The notes beneath the pieces are model-generated. The model was given only the letters and a program-made list of their open reading frames with translations. It did not search any database and was not told the DNA's origin. A DNA stretch of 64,000 nt from Microbulbifer marinus (GTDB taxonomy: Bacteria; Pseudomonadota; Gammaproteobacteria; Pseudomonadales; Cellvibrionaceae), in NCBI RefSeq assembly GCF_900107725.1, contig NZ_FNQO01000001.1, positions 1,294,458 to 1,358,457 of the forward strand, written 5' to 3'. Made by a program: the position numbers and the translations under genes. This document shows, piece by piece, positions 49,547 through 58,338 of the stretch. Position 1 is the stretch's first letter, and each line of letters begins with the position of its first letter.

Positions 49547-51307
49547 CTATGCCTGCATCTGCTCTTTCTTAAGCTGTACCCTGGTCTTGTATTCATCCAA
49601 TCTGTCCACTCCCGTCAGCAGGCTCATGCTCTCCAGCAGTTGATTTGCTGGCAAGCGACCGGCGATGCCGCAGCTCACTTTCAGCGTCTCGCCGCTGCCG
49701 TTCTGTAACAGCAGATCGAAATATTCCGTCGTCTTGCCGTCGCTGGTGCTGGAACCGTTCTTGTGCAGGCACAGCCCACGAAGTGTTGAGCGCGGCCAGA
49801 CCAGTTGTTTCTTCTCCCTGCCCCGTCGAAATACCTTGTGCACGACGCTGTCTCTACCAATAAAGGTCTCGTAGCCGGTAACCAACATATTGATCCCCAG
49901 CGCGGCAAACAAGAGTCCAAATGCGGAAAATACTATCGGGAAGAGTAACGGCGCTTCGGTAAAGCCGAGGCCGATACCAATGCCGCCAAACAGCAACCCG
50001 AATATTACCAGTGGCCAGGCGAGCGACTGCTTACCCGGAGCCTGCCTTACCAAGACGCCGCCATCGCGCTGCTCCACATCGAGCATTGCCTCCAGCTGCG
50101 CGGTAAAATCAGTCTCGGCAGTTGCCACCTTGACACCGGCCTGTGCCGGAACGCTTACCGGGGCGCCCGTGTCGAATACCGGAATCTCGTAGCTTCGATT
50201 GAAATCGACACCCGGCATATCCCCGTGCACCTCTAGGTTCCACCAGTAGCCATTGCCGTCACTGGTTCTGGACGGCGGCATGCCCGCAGGAACTTCGATC
50301 GCAAAATAAACCCTGGAACCCCGGGCACCGCTCTTAATCGTCCCGCTGCCACTCAGCTCCCACAGGCTGGTGTTTTTAGTGCTGGTCTTGTTACCGGAAC
50401 GGGTGGTCTCGGTTTTCATTTGCTGGAGGGTAACGCGGAACCGGGAGCTGGCATCGAGCCATGTCATGAACTGAACATATCCCCTCACCTGGCCGCCTAT
50501 CTCGCCCGGGAATGGATCCAGCACCACCGGCACCCTGCCGAAGCGGCGGTGCTCCAGGGTTTTCCTGATAGCCCGGTACAGGATATAGAAGCCGAACAGG
50601 CCAACAAGCAGCAACAGCAGACCGGCGTAGTTACCCTTGCCCAATAGCTCCAGCCCGATAGTGGCGCACGGCAGACTGATTGTGTTTACCGCCAGTGCGA
50701 TAAACCAGGCAACACCGACCATCAGCCTGTTGCTGGAGTAGATCCCCTCCGGCGACCATTCAGGCCTCGCCAGCCAGGGCGTATTCGACAGTACCTCCGG
50801 GTCCGGCTCCGCCTCCTTGCTCCAGGTCAGATAGAGAATACCGGCGCCGATAATCATAAACACTGAACACAGCATGGTGGGAAACACCACCAGCAGCCAG
50901 CGCAGCTCGCGGTCCAACACCGACTCGCCTGGGTTATCGGGGTCTATCCATCCCCGTACCGGCCGCCCCTGCCGCTTTGCAGCGGTGAGCCGGTGATGCA
51001 TTTCCTGCTGGTAATTGCCGAAATTATCCGAGCCGGTATGCACGCTGACGCGGTCGCCACGGTAACTGCGGCCGTTGTATACGTACTGGTAATTCGCGGT
51101 GGCCTTGTAAGTCGTGCCACCGTCACTGTCGCGGTGCGTCTTTAGCTCAGTTGAGAGGATTTCCGCCTGCATCGGCTGCCAGTCCCGCATGTCGACACGG
51201 TCGATCAGCGTCAGGCCAACTAAGCCGACAAAGAAGCCAAATCCCATGCAGAAAAATAAACCACCGAAAAGCGTGCCGCCGACCCTGGACGATTGCCTGT
51301 CAGCCAT
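49547..51307 (-). CDS. Large DUF3592-domain membrane protein
   Basis: A 586-residue membrane protein. An N-terminal span (TLFGGLFFCMGFGFFVGLVG) leads into a DUF3592-type module (TTYKATANYQYVYNGRSYRG ... GWIDPDNPGESVLDRELRW), a second span, then further hydrophobic hairpins around 185-235 and 425-475, and a soluble C-terminal part. This resembles proteins annotated only as DUF3592-containing; the function is unknown. SD aaggaggg precedes the ATG. A short DUF3592-like protein occurs at 8693-9154. Confidence 0.8.
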   Translation of the reverse strand: MADRQSSRVGGTLFGGLFFCMGFGFFVGLVGLTLIDRVDMRDWQPMQAEILSTELKTHRDSDGGTTYKATANYQYVYNGRSYRGDRVSVHTGSDNFGNYQQEMHHRLTAAKRQGRPVRGWIDPDNPGESVLDRELRWLLVVFPTMLCSVFMIIGAGILYLTWSKEAEPDPEVLSNTPWLARPEWSPEGIYSSNRLMVGVAWFIALAVNTISLPCATIGLELLGKGNYAGLLLLLVGLFGFYILYRAIRKTLEHRRFGRVPVVLDPFPGEIGGQVRGYVQFMTWLDASSRFRVTLQQMKTETTRSGNKTSTKNTSLWELSGSGTIKSGARGSRVYFAIEVPAGMPPSRTSDGNGYWWNLEVHGDMPGVDFNRSYEIPVFDTGAPVSVPAQAGVKVATAETDFTAQLEAMLDVEQRDGGVLVRQAPGKQSLAWPLVIFGLLFGGIGIGLGFTEAPLLFPIVFSAFGLLFAALGINMLVTGYETFIGRDSVVHKVFRRGREKKQLVWPRSTLRGLCLHKNGSSTSDGKTTEYFDLLLQNGSGETLKVSCGIAGRLPANQLLESMSLLTGVDRLDEYKTRVQLKKEQMQA

Positions 51308-51420
51308 CCCGACCCTCCTTGTTATTCCTGTAAGCCTGTTCGGCAGATGGCGTGAAAATCCAGCTTATCATAGATGTTTAACGAAGCGATTAAGGGCGCA
51401 AGCGGCACAGTACACGGGAA

Positions 51421-51447
51421 CAAAAAAGGCCCACCTTGCGGCGGGCC
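51421..51447 (-). terminator. Terminator of the metalloprotease gene
   Basis: On the minus strand aggcccgcc pairs with ggtgggcct, followed by a T-run, about 40 bp past the metalloprotease stop. Confidence 0.85.
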
Positions 51448-51488
51448 TGTAGAGAGAGTTTCAGACCTATCCAGAAAAATACCCTGGA

Positions 51489-52295
51489 TCAGTGGCCTTT
51501 CGCCCAGGTCACGTGCGTGATATGGCGGATGCCCTGTGGATCGATGCGGATGAAGGTTTCATGTTGTCCGCGCCGGCCCATGGACATACCCCAGCCGGTG
51601 TTGCTGTTTTCCCAGCCGATGCCTGCCTTGTTACAGCCTTTTCCGGGCGGGGAGTTGCAGTCACCACCACCGCCGCCACCGGAGCCGCTGGAAACGTAGG
51701 AGTCGTAGGAGTCCAGGTGGCCATAGATGGTGTCCAGCTGCTGCATATCGTGGCTATTCGGATACGGCCAAGGTGGATCCTGGTAGTCCATGCAAGTCTT
51801 CAGCGATACGTTATTGAAGTCCTCGTCCTGGTGCCCCAGGCCGACATCGTGGCCGAGTTCCTGACAGGTGACGCTCTGCTTCCAGTCGACGTTGTTATAG
51901 TAAGACTGGGCAAAGTAGGTGTCGTTCAGTTTCGTGTAACCGGTCATGATGTGTCCCTGTGGATCCAGGGAAATGCCGGCAATACCCAGCCAGCCGGTAT
52001 TACCGTAGTCGAGGTTACAGATCAGCACCATGCCGTCCGGCGCGGCGCAGCGGCGGCGGGCCTTGGAACTGGTATCGCCGTTAGGATCTTCGACCATATT
52101 CAGCTTGCTGGATTGCGACCAGTCCCCGATAGCCTGGGTAACGTAGGGATCCCAGTCGCTGGTCGTGCTGTTGATTACCGTAAGGTCGAAGGAGCTGCTG
52201 GTTCTGGCCCAGTGGTAGTTACCCCACGAGTGGTCGGCGGACGCACTGAGTGGCAGACCAGCTGCGAGCAATACAGCAAGAATGCTTCTTTTCAT
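51489..52295 (-). CDS. Secreted matrixin-like metalloprotease with altered zinc motif
   Basis: A 268-residue exported protein (signal peptide MKRSILAVLLAAGLPLSASA). The middle matches matrixin/metzincin catalytic domains, with YYNNVDWKQSVTCQELGHDV followed by GLGHQDE. The zinc motif reads Q-E-x-x-H-x-x-G-x-x-H: the first His of HExxHxxGxxH is Gln, while Glu, the second and third His and the Gly are kept. A met-turn candidate is the Met of KTCMDYQDPPWP. A Gly-rich linker (SGSGGGGGGD) leads to a C-terminal segment with two cysteines. Loss of activity or an unusual zinc site is possible. Confidence 0.8.
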   Translation of the reverse strand: MKRSILAVLLAAGLPLSASADHSWGNYHWARTSSSFDLTVINSTTSDWDPYVTQAIGDWSQSSKLNMVEDPNGDTSSKARRRCAAPDGMVLICNLDYGNTGWLGIAGISLDPQGHIMTGYTKLNDTYFAQSYYNNVDWKQSVTCQELGHDVGLGHQDEDFNNVSLKTCMDYQDPPWPYPNSHDMQQLDTIYGHLDSYDSYVSSGSGGGGGGDCNSPPGKGCNKAGIGWENSNTGWGMSMGRRGQHETFIRIDPQGIRHITHVTWAKGH

Positions 52296-52926
52296 TATTG
52301 TCTCCAAAAAAAAATTCACACTGCTTCTGGATGAGTAGCGCTATGGAGTCTTTCTGGGGAGTAATGCTTAGCCCGGAAAAACCACACAGCGCGATTTACC
52401 GGTCCAAATGCTGGCATTGGATGCCAAATGCTGGAGGAATGGAAAGCGTTGCAGTCAATGCCGAAATCGTCAAGGTCGCCTCCTCTGCAGGACAGAACAG
52501 ACCAACCTGTCTTTACCGCATCGCACCCATTACTGAGAAAATAATCGGAATATTTTTGTCCGCTACAAGCATGTTTTACCTAACCGGGAACAAAATCAAA
52601 AGCAGTTGTGACGCAGCCGGAACGCCTGTGCAGATTACAAATAATGGCGCCGTTTACTCTGTTATGTGAACTGTGACTACATTTTGCATCTATTCGAGTG
52701 CCACTGTTATTTTCAGTTTTGGCCGTTCCGCATCGTTCCCCATCGAGTTGAGACTGCAATACCACTTCATTCGAGCGAGTCAACTGGAGCGCGCGACCAA
52801 AGTCGGGGAGCAGCGGCCGCCTGCATGACGGAGCACAATTTTACCGGTTTGCAAAAATGCCGGGCCTCCCGTCTTCATCACCGGGCTAACATGTGCAAAA
52901 ACCAGACATAGGATCAGTGAATAACA
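52296..52926. other. Intergenic region without a recognised gene
   Basis: About 630 bp upstream of the metalloprotease gene. One plus-strand frame stays open for over 100 codons (to 52669) but has unlikely composition and no family resemblance, and it runs antisense into the protease signal-peptide region. No RNA gene was recognised. Confidence 0.35.
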
Positions 52927-53739
52927 TCAAGCCCGGCTGACACAGACAATACTCAGCCTCTCACCCTGCGCTTCGCGATAGGAGTCGAGGAAATGACACT
53001 TGCCAACTTGAATCGCGTTCGGCACAAACGTGTGTCCCATATATACGGCATCGATGTCGGAGACCTCGAACGGTTTCAAGGTTTCCGCGGCGGCCTCGGC
53101 GATCCATTCCTGAGACTGCGGTGACTTCATTAAGTCGCCAGATACCTGCTGGCCGGCAGCAGAGTCCAGAATGTCGCGATAGAGCTTGAGCACCAGGTTC
53201 CGGTCCCACAGCAGCCGTTGCGCCGCGTACTCGACCGCGCTGTCCGAAAGTCGAGCGCCGGACTGCCACTGCTCATCAATACTCCGTAGCAGCGCCGTCA
53301 CCCGGCCCCAGCTGCTGTCGGGTACATTGGCATGCACTAACCCGGCGCGGCCTTTGCCGGTGTCCAGTTCGATGGCCCAGGGCCAGGTGCGACATTTATC
53401 GACAAGCTCCTGTTGTCGCCACTCAGGAAGGTCGTAAAACCACTCCCCACCATTCCATCGGTGCAATACATCCCGTCCCGGTTCTTCGAGGCCCGCAATC
53501 ATCATCGCCTCGTGATTACCGAGTACGCTCCAGTATGTCTGCTGGTCGATCAGGTCCAGTACGGCTTCGCTGTCGGGACCACGGTCGATAACGTCGCCGA
53601 GAAACAACAGGCGATCGACATCCGGATCGAACCGGAGCTCTGTCAGCTGGCGGCGCAGTTGTGCCAGGTGGCCGTGCACGTCACCGACTACAAAGTCCCT
53701 GCCATTCTGATTTCGGCGAAGACTGAGCAGAGTCGCCAT
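52927..53739 (-). CDS. Metallophosphoesterase (serine/threonine phosphatase-like)
   Basis: A 270-residue calcineurin-like phosphoesterase. Motifs: FVVGDVHGHLAQLR (metal Asp and His), LFLGDVIDRGPDS, VLGNHEAMMIAG, a later His in GRAGLVHANVPD and YMGHTFVP near the C-terminus. This arrangement is shared by PrpA/B-type protein phosphatases and Ap4A hydrolase-like enzymes; the substrate cannot be told. Cytoplasmic; the SD is weak, so a nearby alternative start is possible. Confidence 0.88.
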   Translation of the reverse strand: MATLLSLRRNQNGRDFVVGDVHGHLAQLRRQLTELRFDPDVDRLLFLGDVIDRGPDSEAVLDLIDQQTYWSVLGNHEAMMIAGLEEPGRDVLHRWNGGEWFYDLPEWRQQELVDKCRTWPWAIELDTGKGRAGLVHANVPDSSWGRVTALLRSIDEQWQSGARLSDSAVEYAAQRLLWDRNLVLKLYRDILDSAAGQQVSGDLMKSPQSQEWIAEAAAETLKPFEVSDIDAVYMGHTFVPNAIQVGKCHFLDSYREAQGERLSIVCVSRA

Positions 53740-54001
53740 CGAGATTCCACAGCGTTAGTTAGCAAACCTCCATAAAGACTAGTCTGCGCAATTCGTGCCG
53801 ACAAAATGCCCTTCCCGGCACACTGGTAGGTCGGCACGTCGTTTGTGCCCAGCCCCTGCGGTAGCGTCTCCATCAATTACTATCGCGGTATGTCCATTGC
53901 GGTGGCGACCTTTTGAAAGCCAGTTGGTTAGCGGTTACCCTGAGCCGGTTTTTCTGTCGACTGTTTGCCCGACTTCCGCCCCAGCCAGTCCGAGTTGTTA
54001 C

Positions 54002-55219
54002 ATGAACCGTATCAAGTCCATCCTGCCCGTGTTGATCAGCGCCTGCCTGCTGCTGTTGCTGTCTTTCGGCTATCGCGCCGGCTTCGGCCTGTTCCTGGCG
54101 CCGATGTCCGCCGCCAACGGCTGGGGGCGGGACGTGTTCTCCCTGGCACTCGCCGTGCAGAACCTGGCCTGGGGCCTGTTCGCCGTGTTCGCCGGCGGCC
54201 TGGCGGATCGTCACGGCATCCTGAAGGTGCTGCTGGCCGGCGCCGCCTGCTATGGACTGGGCATGTGGTTGATGGCCGACTCGACTAGCGGCTGGGCCAT
54301 CACCTCCACCGCGGGCCTGATGGTCGGTGCCGGGGTGGCGGGGACGGCATTCGGCATCGTCCTGCCGGCGCTGGCCCGCGCCGTGCCGGAGCAGCGCCGC
54401 GCCTGGGCACTGGGTATCGGCACCGCCGCCGGCAGCCTCGGCCAGTTCCTGCTGGTGCCGGTCATGCAGCAGCTGATCGACTGGGCCGGCTGGTATCAGG
54501 CACTGCAGTTCCTCGGTCTGTCGGCCATATTGATGTCGTTCTGTGCCATTGCGCTGGTGCGCTACAGCGCGGCGCCCGCCGACGGCACCGACGAAACCGC
54601 ACTCGCAAAAATCAGCCTCCCAGAGCTTGCACGCCGCGCTTTCCAGGTGCCCTCCTACACCCTGCTGGTGTTCGGTTTCTTCGTCTGCGGTTTCCACGTG
54701 GCCTTTATCACCGTGCATATGCCGGGCTACCTGGTGGACCTGGGCTTCGACCCGAAGGTGGGCGCCTGGAGTATCAGCCTGATCGGCCTGTGTAATGTCA
54801 TCGGCGCTTATATGGCCGGGGTGATCAGCAGCCGGTATCCGATGCACAAGCTGCTGTCATTGATCTATCTGGGGCGCGTGATCGCTATCGCCGGCTTCCT
54901 GGCATTTCCGGTCACACTCGCCAGCGTGCTGGTGTTCAGTGCGTCGATGGGCTTCCTGTGGCTTGCCACGGTGCCGCCGACTTCGGGCCTGGTCGCACGC
55001 TTTTTCGGCACCCGCTACATGACCTTCCTGTACGGCATCGTGTTCTTCAGCCACCAGCTCGGCAGCTTCAGCGGCGTATGGCTGGGCGGATTCCTGTATG
55101 AGACCTTCGGCAATTACGACGGCATCTGGTATGCCGGCATTCTGCTGGGTATTGTCGCCGCCGGCCTGCACTGGCCGATCGCAGACCGGGATCACTCTCC
55201 GCGTTTGCAGGTCGCCTGA
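54002..55219 (+). CDS. MFS transporter
   Basis: A 405-residue inner-membrane protein with twelve predicted spans (MNRIKSILPVLISACLLLLL... onward). The MFS loop 2-3 signature is recognisable as FAGGLADRHGILKVL, and FFVCGFHVAFITVHMPGYLV resembles oxalate/formate- and monocarboxylate-type transporters. Substrate unknown. ATG 54002 is preferred; an upstream in-frame start would add 69 unlikely residues. It lies upstream of the TonB receptor but is separated by 450 bp. Confidence 0.88.
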   Translation: MNRIKSILPVLISACLLLLLSFGYRAGFGLFLAPMSAANGWGRDVFSLALAVQNLAWGLFAVFAGGLADRHGILKVLLAGAACYGLGMWLMADSTSGWAITSTAGLMVGAGVAGTAFGIVLPALARAVPEQRRAWALGIGTAAGSLGQFLLVPVMQQLIDWAGWYQALQFLGLSAILMSFCAIALVRYSAAPADGTDETALAKISLPELARRAFQVPSYTLLVFGFFVCGFHVAFITVHMPGYLVDLGFDPKVGAWSISLIGLCNVIGAYMAGVISSRYPMHKLLSLIYLGRVIAIAGFLAFPVTLASVLVFSASMGFLWLATVPPTSGLVARFFGTRYMTFLYGIVFFSHQLGSFSGVWLGGFLYETFGNYDGIWYAGILLGIVAAGLHWPIADRDHSPRLQVA

Positions 55220-55354
55220 TTGCGACGCGCCGGAGCCGATGCGGGCACGGCTCCGCTTCCCGGCCACAACCCTGCGCGGTAGTGGCCGTCGCCATACAGC
55301 TGCCCCTCTGCACACCGGTGATTTGCCACTTGCCGCTATCAACAATGATTATTT

Positions 55355-55370
55355 TGTGATGAGACTCACA
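55355..55370 (+). promoter_or_regulatory. Perfect CRP-type site upstream of the TonB receptor gene
   Basis: TGTGATGAGACTCACA matches TGTGA-N6-TCACA exactly and has the AT-rich flanks (attttgtga ... tcacaaaaaa) of strong CRP sites. It is about 300 bp before the receptor start, in a 450-bp gap without another gene, so cAMP-CRP control of the receptor is plausible. Confidence 0.7.
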
Positions 55371-55671
55371 AAAAATTTCAGCGCGTAACGACGCACTACT
55401 ACCGCCAGCCGCGAAGCTCCTGTCTGATTGTCCGGGCCTTTTCTAGGCAGGACTGTTCGCCACATCGATAAAATCGAAACAAGCATTTTCACTCGGCCTC
55501 CTTTGCCGCTTGCCCTCGATATACGGCTGCAAAATCTCTTTGACAGCGCTTTGAGTAAGGTTCGAAACCGCGCAAATCAACCGGGTTGCAGTCAAGGCTA
55601 TATTGGCCCTTCACCACAAAAAATGGCCGTCGCTGAGAGGTATGGAGCGCGAAACACTGTCTGGGGGACTC

Positions 55672-58230
55672 ATGCAGGCTAAGCAAAAATTCCAACGAAA
55701 ATTAATTGCAACTATGGTAGCCGCCGCTTCCACGGCGATGGTGCCGATGGTAGAGGCACAGGGGCAATCGGTAATCGAGGAAGTTAAGGTTACCGCAACT
55801 CGACGGGCACAGTCCGTCACCGAAATTCCTTACAACATATCCGCGCAGTCGGGAGAGGCGCTGGAGAAAGGGGGCATCACCGACTTTACCAAACTGGCCC
55901 GTTCCATTCCGGGGCTGACATTCGTCGAGTCGGGCCCTCGCGACAGCGGCCTGAACAGCGGGCTGATTATTCGCGGCCTGAACGTGGAAGGGTCAGGCAG
56001 TAGCGATCTGCTGTCCATCGCCGCACCCACGGTATCCACCTACGTCGGTGAGACGCCGATGTTCGTCAACCTGCACCTGAAAGATATTGAGCGCGTGGAA
56101 GTTCTGCGCGGTCCACAGGGCACGCTGTATGGCTCTGGCTCTCTCGGCGGCACCATTCGTTACATTCCGCGCAAGCCGGATCACGGCGAGTTCTACGGCG
56201 AAGTCGGCACGCGCGGAAGCTACACGTCGCACGCCTCGGGCCCCAACTCCGATACCTACGGCATGGTGAACCTGCCCGTCACCGACAACCTGGCCCTGCG
56301 GATAGTCGGCGGCTACGTCGAGAACCAGGGCTTTGTCGATGCCCATGGTCTGGTCAGCCGCGATGAAAACGGTTACCTGGTCCCGGATCAGGGCGACAAC
56401 CCCATCGATTCCGCATCAACCGGTTGGGGCGCGCTGGGCTGCGGCGCCTTCAGTGCGACGTCTAGTTACTGTACCGACTTTGCGCTGGTGGCGGGGAACA
56501 AACGCAAGCCGCGCTTCCACAACAAGGGCAACGTCAACGGCAACACGATCAAGCATGCCCGTTTGTCTGCTGCCTGGGATATCACCGACGACGTGAGCGC
56601 CCTGCTGACCTATCAGCGGGAAGAAGATCAAGCGGGCGGACGGCAGGTGGTCAACCCCGACCACCCCGAAGGCGGCGAGTGGGCCTACAATGCGCATGTT
56701 CTCGAAGAACTGGAGCGCGAAGTCGACCTGCTGGCGCTGGATGTAGAGGCCGACCTGGGGTTTGCCACCCTGAGCGCCTCCGTGTCCGGCTACCGCAATG
56801 AAGCGGATATTACCTCCGACCAGTCCGGCCTCTACGTCAACAACTTGTTCCAAGCTACGGCTTACTACGCCAACATGCCGATGGATGTGGTATGGGGGGA
56901 TTATGCGCAGAAGGACGAAGGCAAGATCGCCGAGCTGCGTCTGGTTTCCAATGGCGACGGCCCCATCGACTACGTTGTCGGCGCCTTCTGGCTCAAGCAG
57001 GAGGCATCGGCACTGCAGCGGGATATCATCCCCCACGTGTACGAAATTACCGGCGAGTACCTGCAGCGCGAGCTGGGCTACACCGCCGACGCGGTACCCG
57101 TTGCGCCGCCGGCGTCTTCCGGCTTCGGTCCCGACGATGCCTTCTACCAGAACGTACAGCCGGAATATTCCGATAAAGCCCTGTTTGGCGAGCTGACCTA
57201 CCACATCACCGACGATTGGCAGGCCACGGTCGGGGCGCGTTTCTTCCAGCAGAACTTCAAGGTCCAGAACGACCTGCTCTATCTCGCCTGCCAGTGCGAG
57301 ACCACCGATGCCGACGACGTCATTCCCACGCGCTACGAGGGCCTGGGCTATAACGGCCGCTACTCAGAGCAGGACTTCGATGACCAGATTTTCAAGTTCA
57401 ACACGTCCTACCAGTTGAGCGAATCCGGCATGCTCTATTTCACCTGGGCGGAAGGTTTCCGCCACGGTGGGGCCAACGCAATCATCGAGCGCTTTGGCGA
57501 TGACCCGGAACTGGAAGGAAAATACGATTCGGACCTGGCCACCAACTGGGAAGTTGGCCTGAAGGGCAATGCTTTCGACAGCCGCCTCAATTACACCGCG
57601 GCGCTGTTCTACATCGACTGGGAAGATATGCAGTTCTTCTCCCTGGCTTCCGCCTCCGGAGTGCCGGTGGTGCTGAACGCCGACCAGGCGCGCACCCAGG
57701 GTCTCGAGCTGGAAGCCACTTACTATGTCACGGACAACCTGATCACCCGATTTGGCCTCGCCTACACCGATGCCGAGGTAACCAAGGATACAGTCCTGCC
57801 GCAGATAGAGATCTACAAAGGGGATCGCCTGCCCGGGGTACCCGAGACGTCACTGAACCTTGGCCTGGAGTATCACCAGTCGCTCGACAACGGATTTGAA
57901 ATCGACCACCGCCTGAACGCAGCCTACACCGGCGCCGTACAGACCGATTTCAACCCCGCCGCGCCGAACTACACCGAAAGCGGCAGCAGTACGATCGTCG
58001 ATTTCGCCAGCGCGGTCACGATTGACGAAAACTGGCAGCTGACACTCTTCGTCGACAACGTCTTCGATGAGCGGGCACTGGGTAACGGGCGTTCCGCGAA
58101 CTCCTGGAACAACGCACCCTACTTTGCCAACAATACGCCGCCGCTGGCTTATCAGCAGAACGGCTATTACCAGTTCGCCAACGTCAACCGGCCCCGCACC
58201 GGCGGAATCGGCCTGAAGTACACCTTCTAG
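55672..58230 (+). CDS. TonB-dependent outer-membrane receptor
   Basis: An 852-residue outer-membrane transporter: signal peptide (MQAKQKFQRKLIATMVAAAS...), a TonB-box-like stretch after it (VIEEVKVTATRRAQS), a plug domain (SIPGLTFVESG, LIIRGLNVEGSG, RVEVLRGPQGTLYGSGSLGG) and a long beta-barrel ending in GGIGLKYTF with terminal Phe. The plug motif RVEVLRGPQGTLYG is typical of the iron-complex/organic-ligand receptor class. The ligand is unknown; the downstream sulfotransferase and peptidase hint at a peptide or sulfated substrate. A terminator follows the gene. Confidence 0.93.
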   Translation: MQAKQKFQRKLIATMVAAASTAMVPMVEAQGQSVIEEVKVTATRRAQSVTEIPYNISAQSGEALEKGGITDFTKLARSIPGLTFVESGPRDSGLNSGLIIRGLNVEGSGSSDLLSIAAPTVSTYVGETPMFVNLHLKDIERVEVLRGPQGTLYGSGSLGGTIRYIPRKPDHGEFYGEVGTRGSYTSHASGPNSDTYGMVNLPVTDNLALRIVGGYVENQGFVDAHGLVSRDENGYLVPDQGDNPIDSASTGWGALGCGAFSATSSYCTDFALVAGNKRKPRFHNKGNVNGNTIKHARLSAAWDITDDVSALLTYQREEDQAGGRQVVNPDHPEGGEWAYNAHVLEELEREVDLLALDVEADLGFATLSASVSGYRNEADITSDQSGLYVNNLFQATAYYANMPMDVVWGDYAQKDEGKIAELRLVSNGDGPIDYVVGAFWLKQEASALQRDIIPHVYEITGEYLQRELGYTADAVPVAPPASSGFGPDDAFYQNVQPEYSDKALFGELTYHITDDWQATVGARFFQQNFKVQNDLLYLACQCETTDADDVIPTRYEGLGYNGRYSEQDFDDQIFKFNTSYQLSESGMLYFTWAEGFRHGGANAIIERFGDDPELEGKYDSDLATNWEVGLKGNAFDSRLNYTAALFYIDWEDMQFFSLASASGVPVVLNADQARTQGLELEATYYVTDNLITRFGLAYTDAEVTKDTVLPQIEIYKGDRLPGVPETSLNLGLEYHQSLDNGFEIDHRLNAAYTGAVQTDFNPAAPNYTESGSSTIVDFASAVTIDENWQLTLFVDNVFDERALGNGRSANSWNNAPYFANNTPPLAYQQNGYYQFANVNRPRTGGIGLKYTF

Positions 58231-58249
58231 GCTGAGACGCTGACGAACA

Positions 58250-58280
58250 AGGGGCTGGACTCTTCCAGCCCCTTTTTTTT
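58250..58280 (+). terminator. Rho-independent terminator after the TonB receptor gene
   Basis: ggggctgga pairs with tccagcccc, followed by a run of eight Ts, 20 bp past the receptor stop. It separates the receptor from the sulfotransferase, so the latter may need its own promoter or readthrough. Confidence 0.9.
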
Positions 58281-58338
58281 CAGTTACGCACTGACGCTGG
58301 CGGTACTGGCGCACTGTGCAGACATGAATTGAACCGCT

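Noticed and set aside
52250-52669. 139-codon plus-strand frame upstream of the metalloprotease gene
   Set aside because: It starts inside the protease signal-peptide region on the opposite strand, has unlikely composition and no recognised domain; treated as non-coding.
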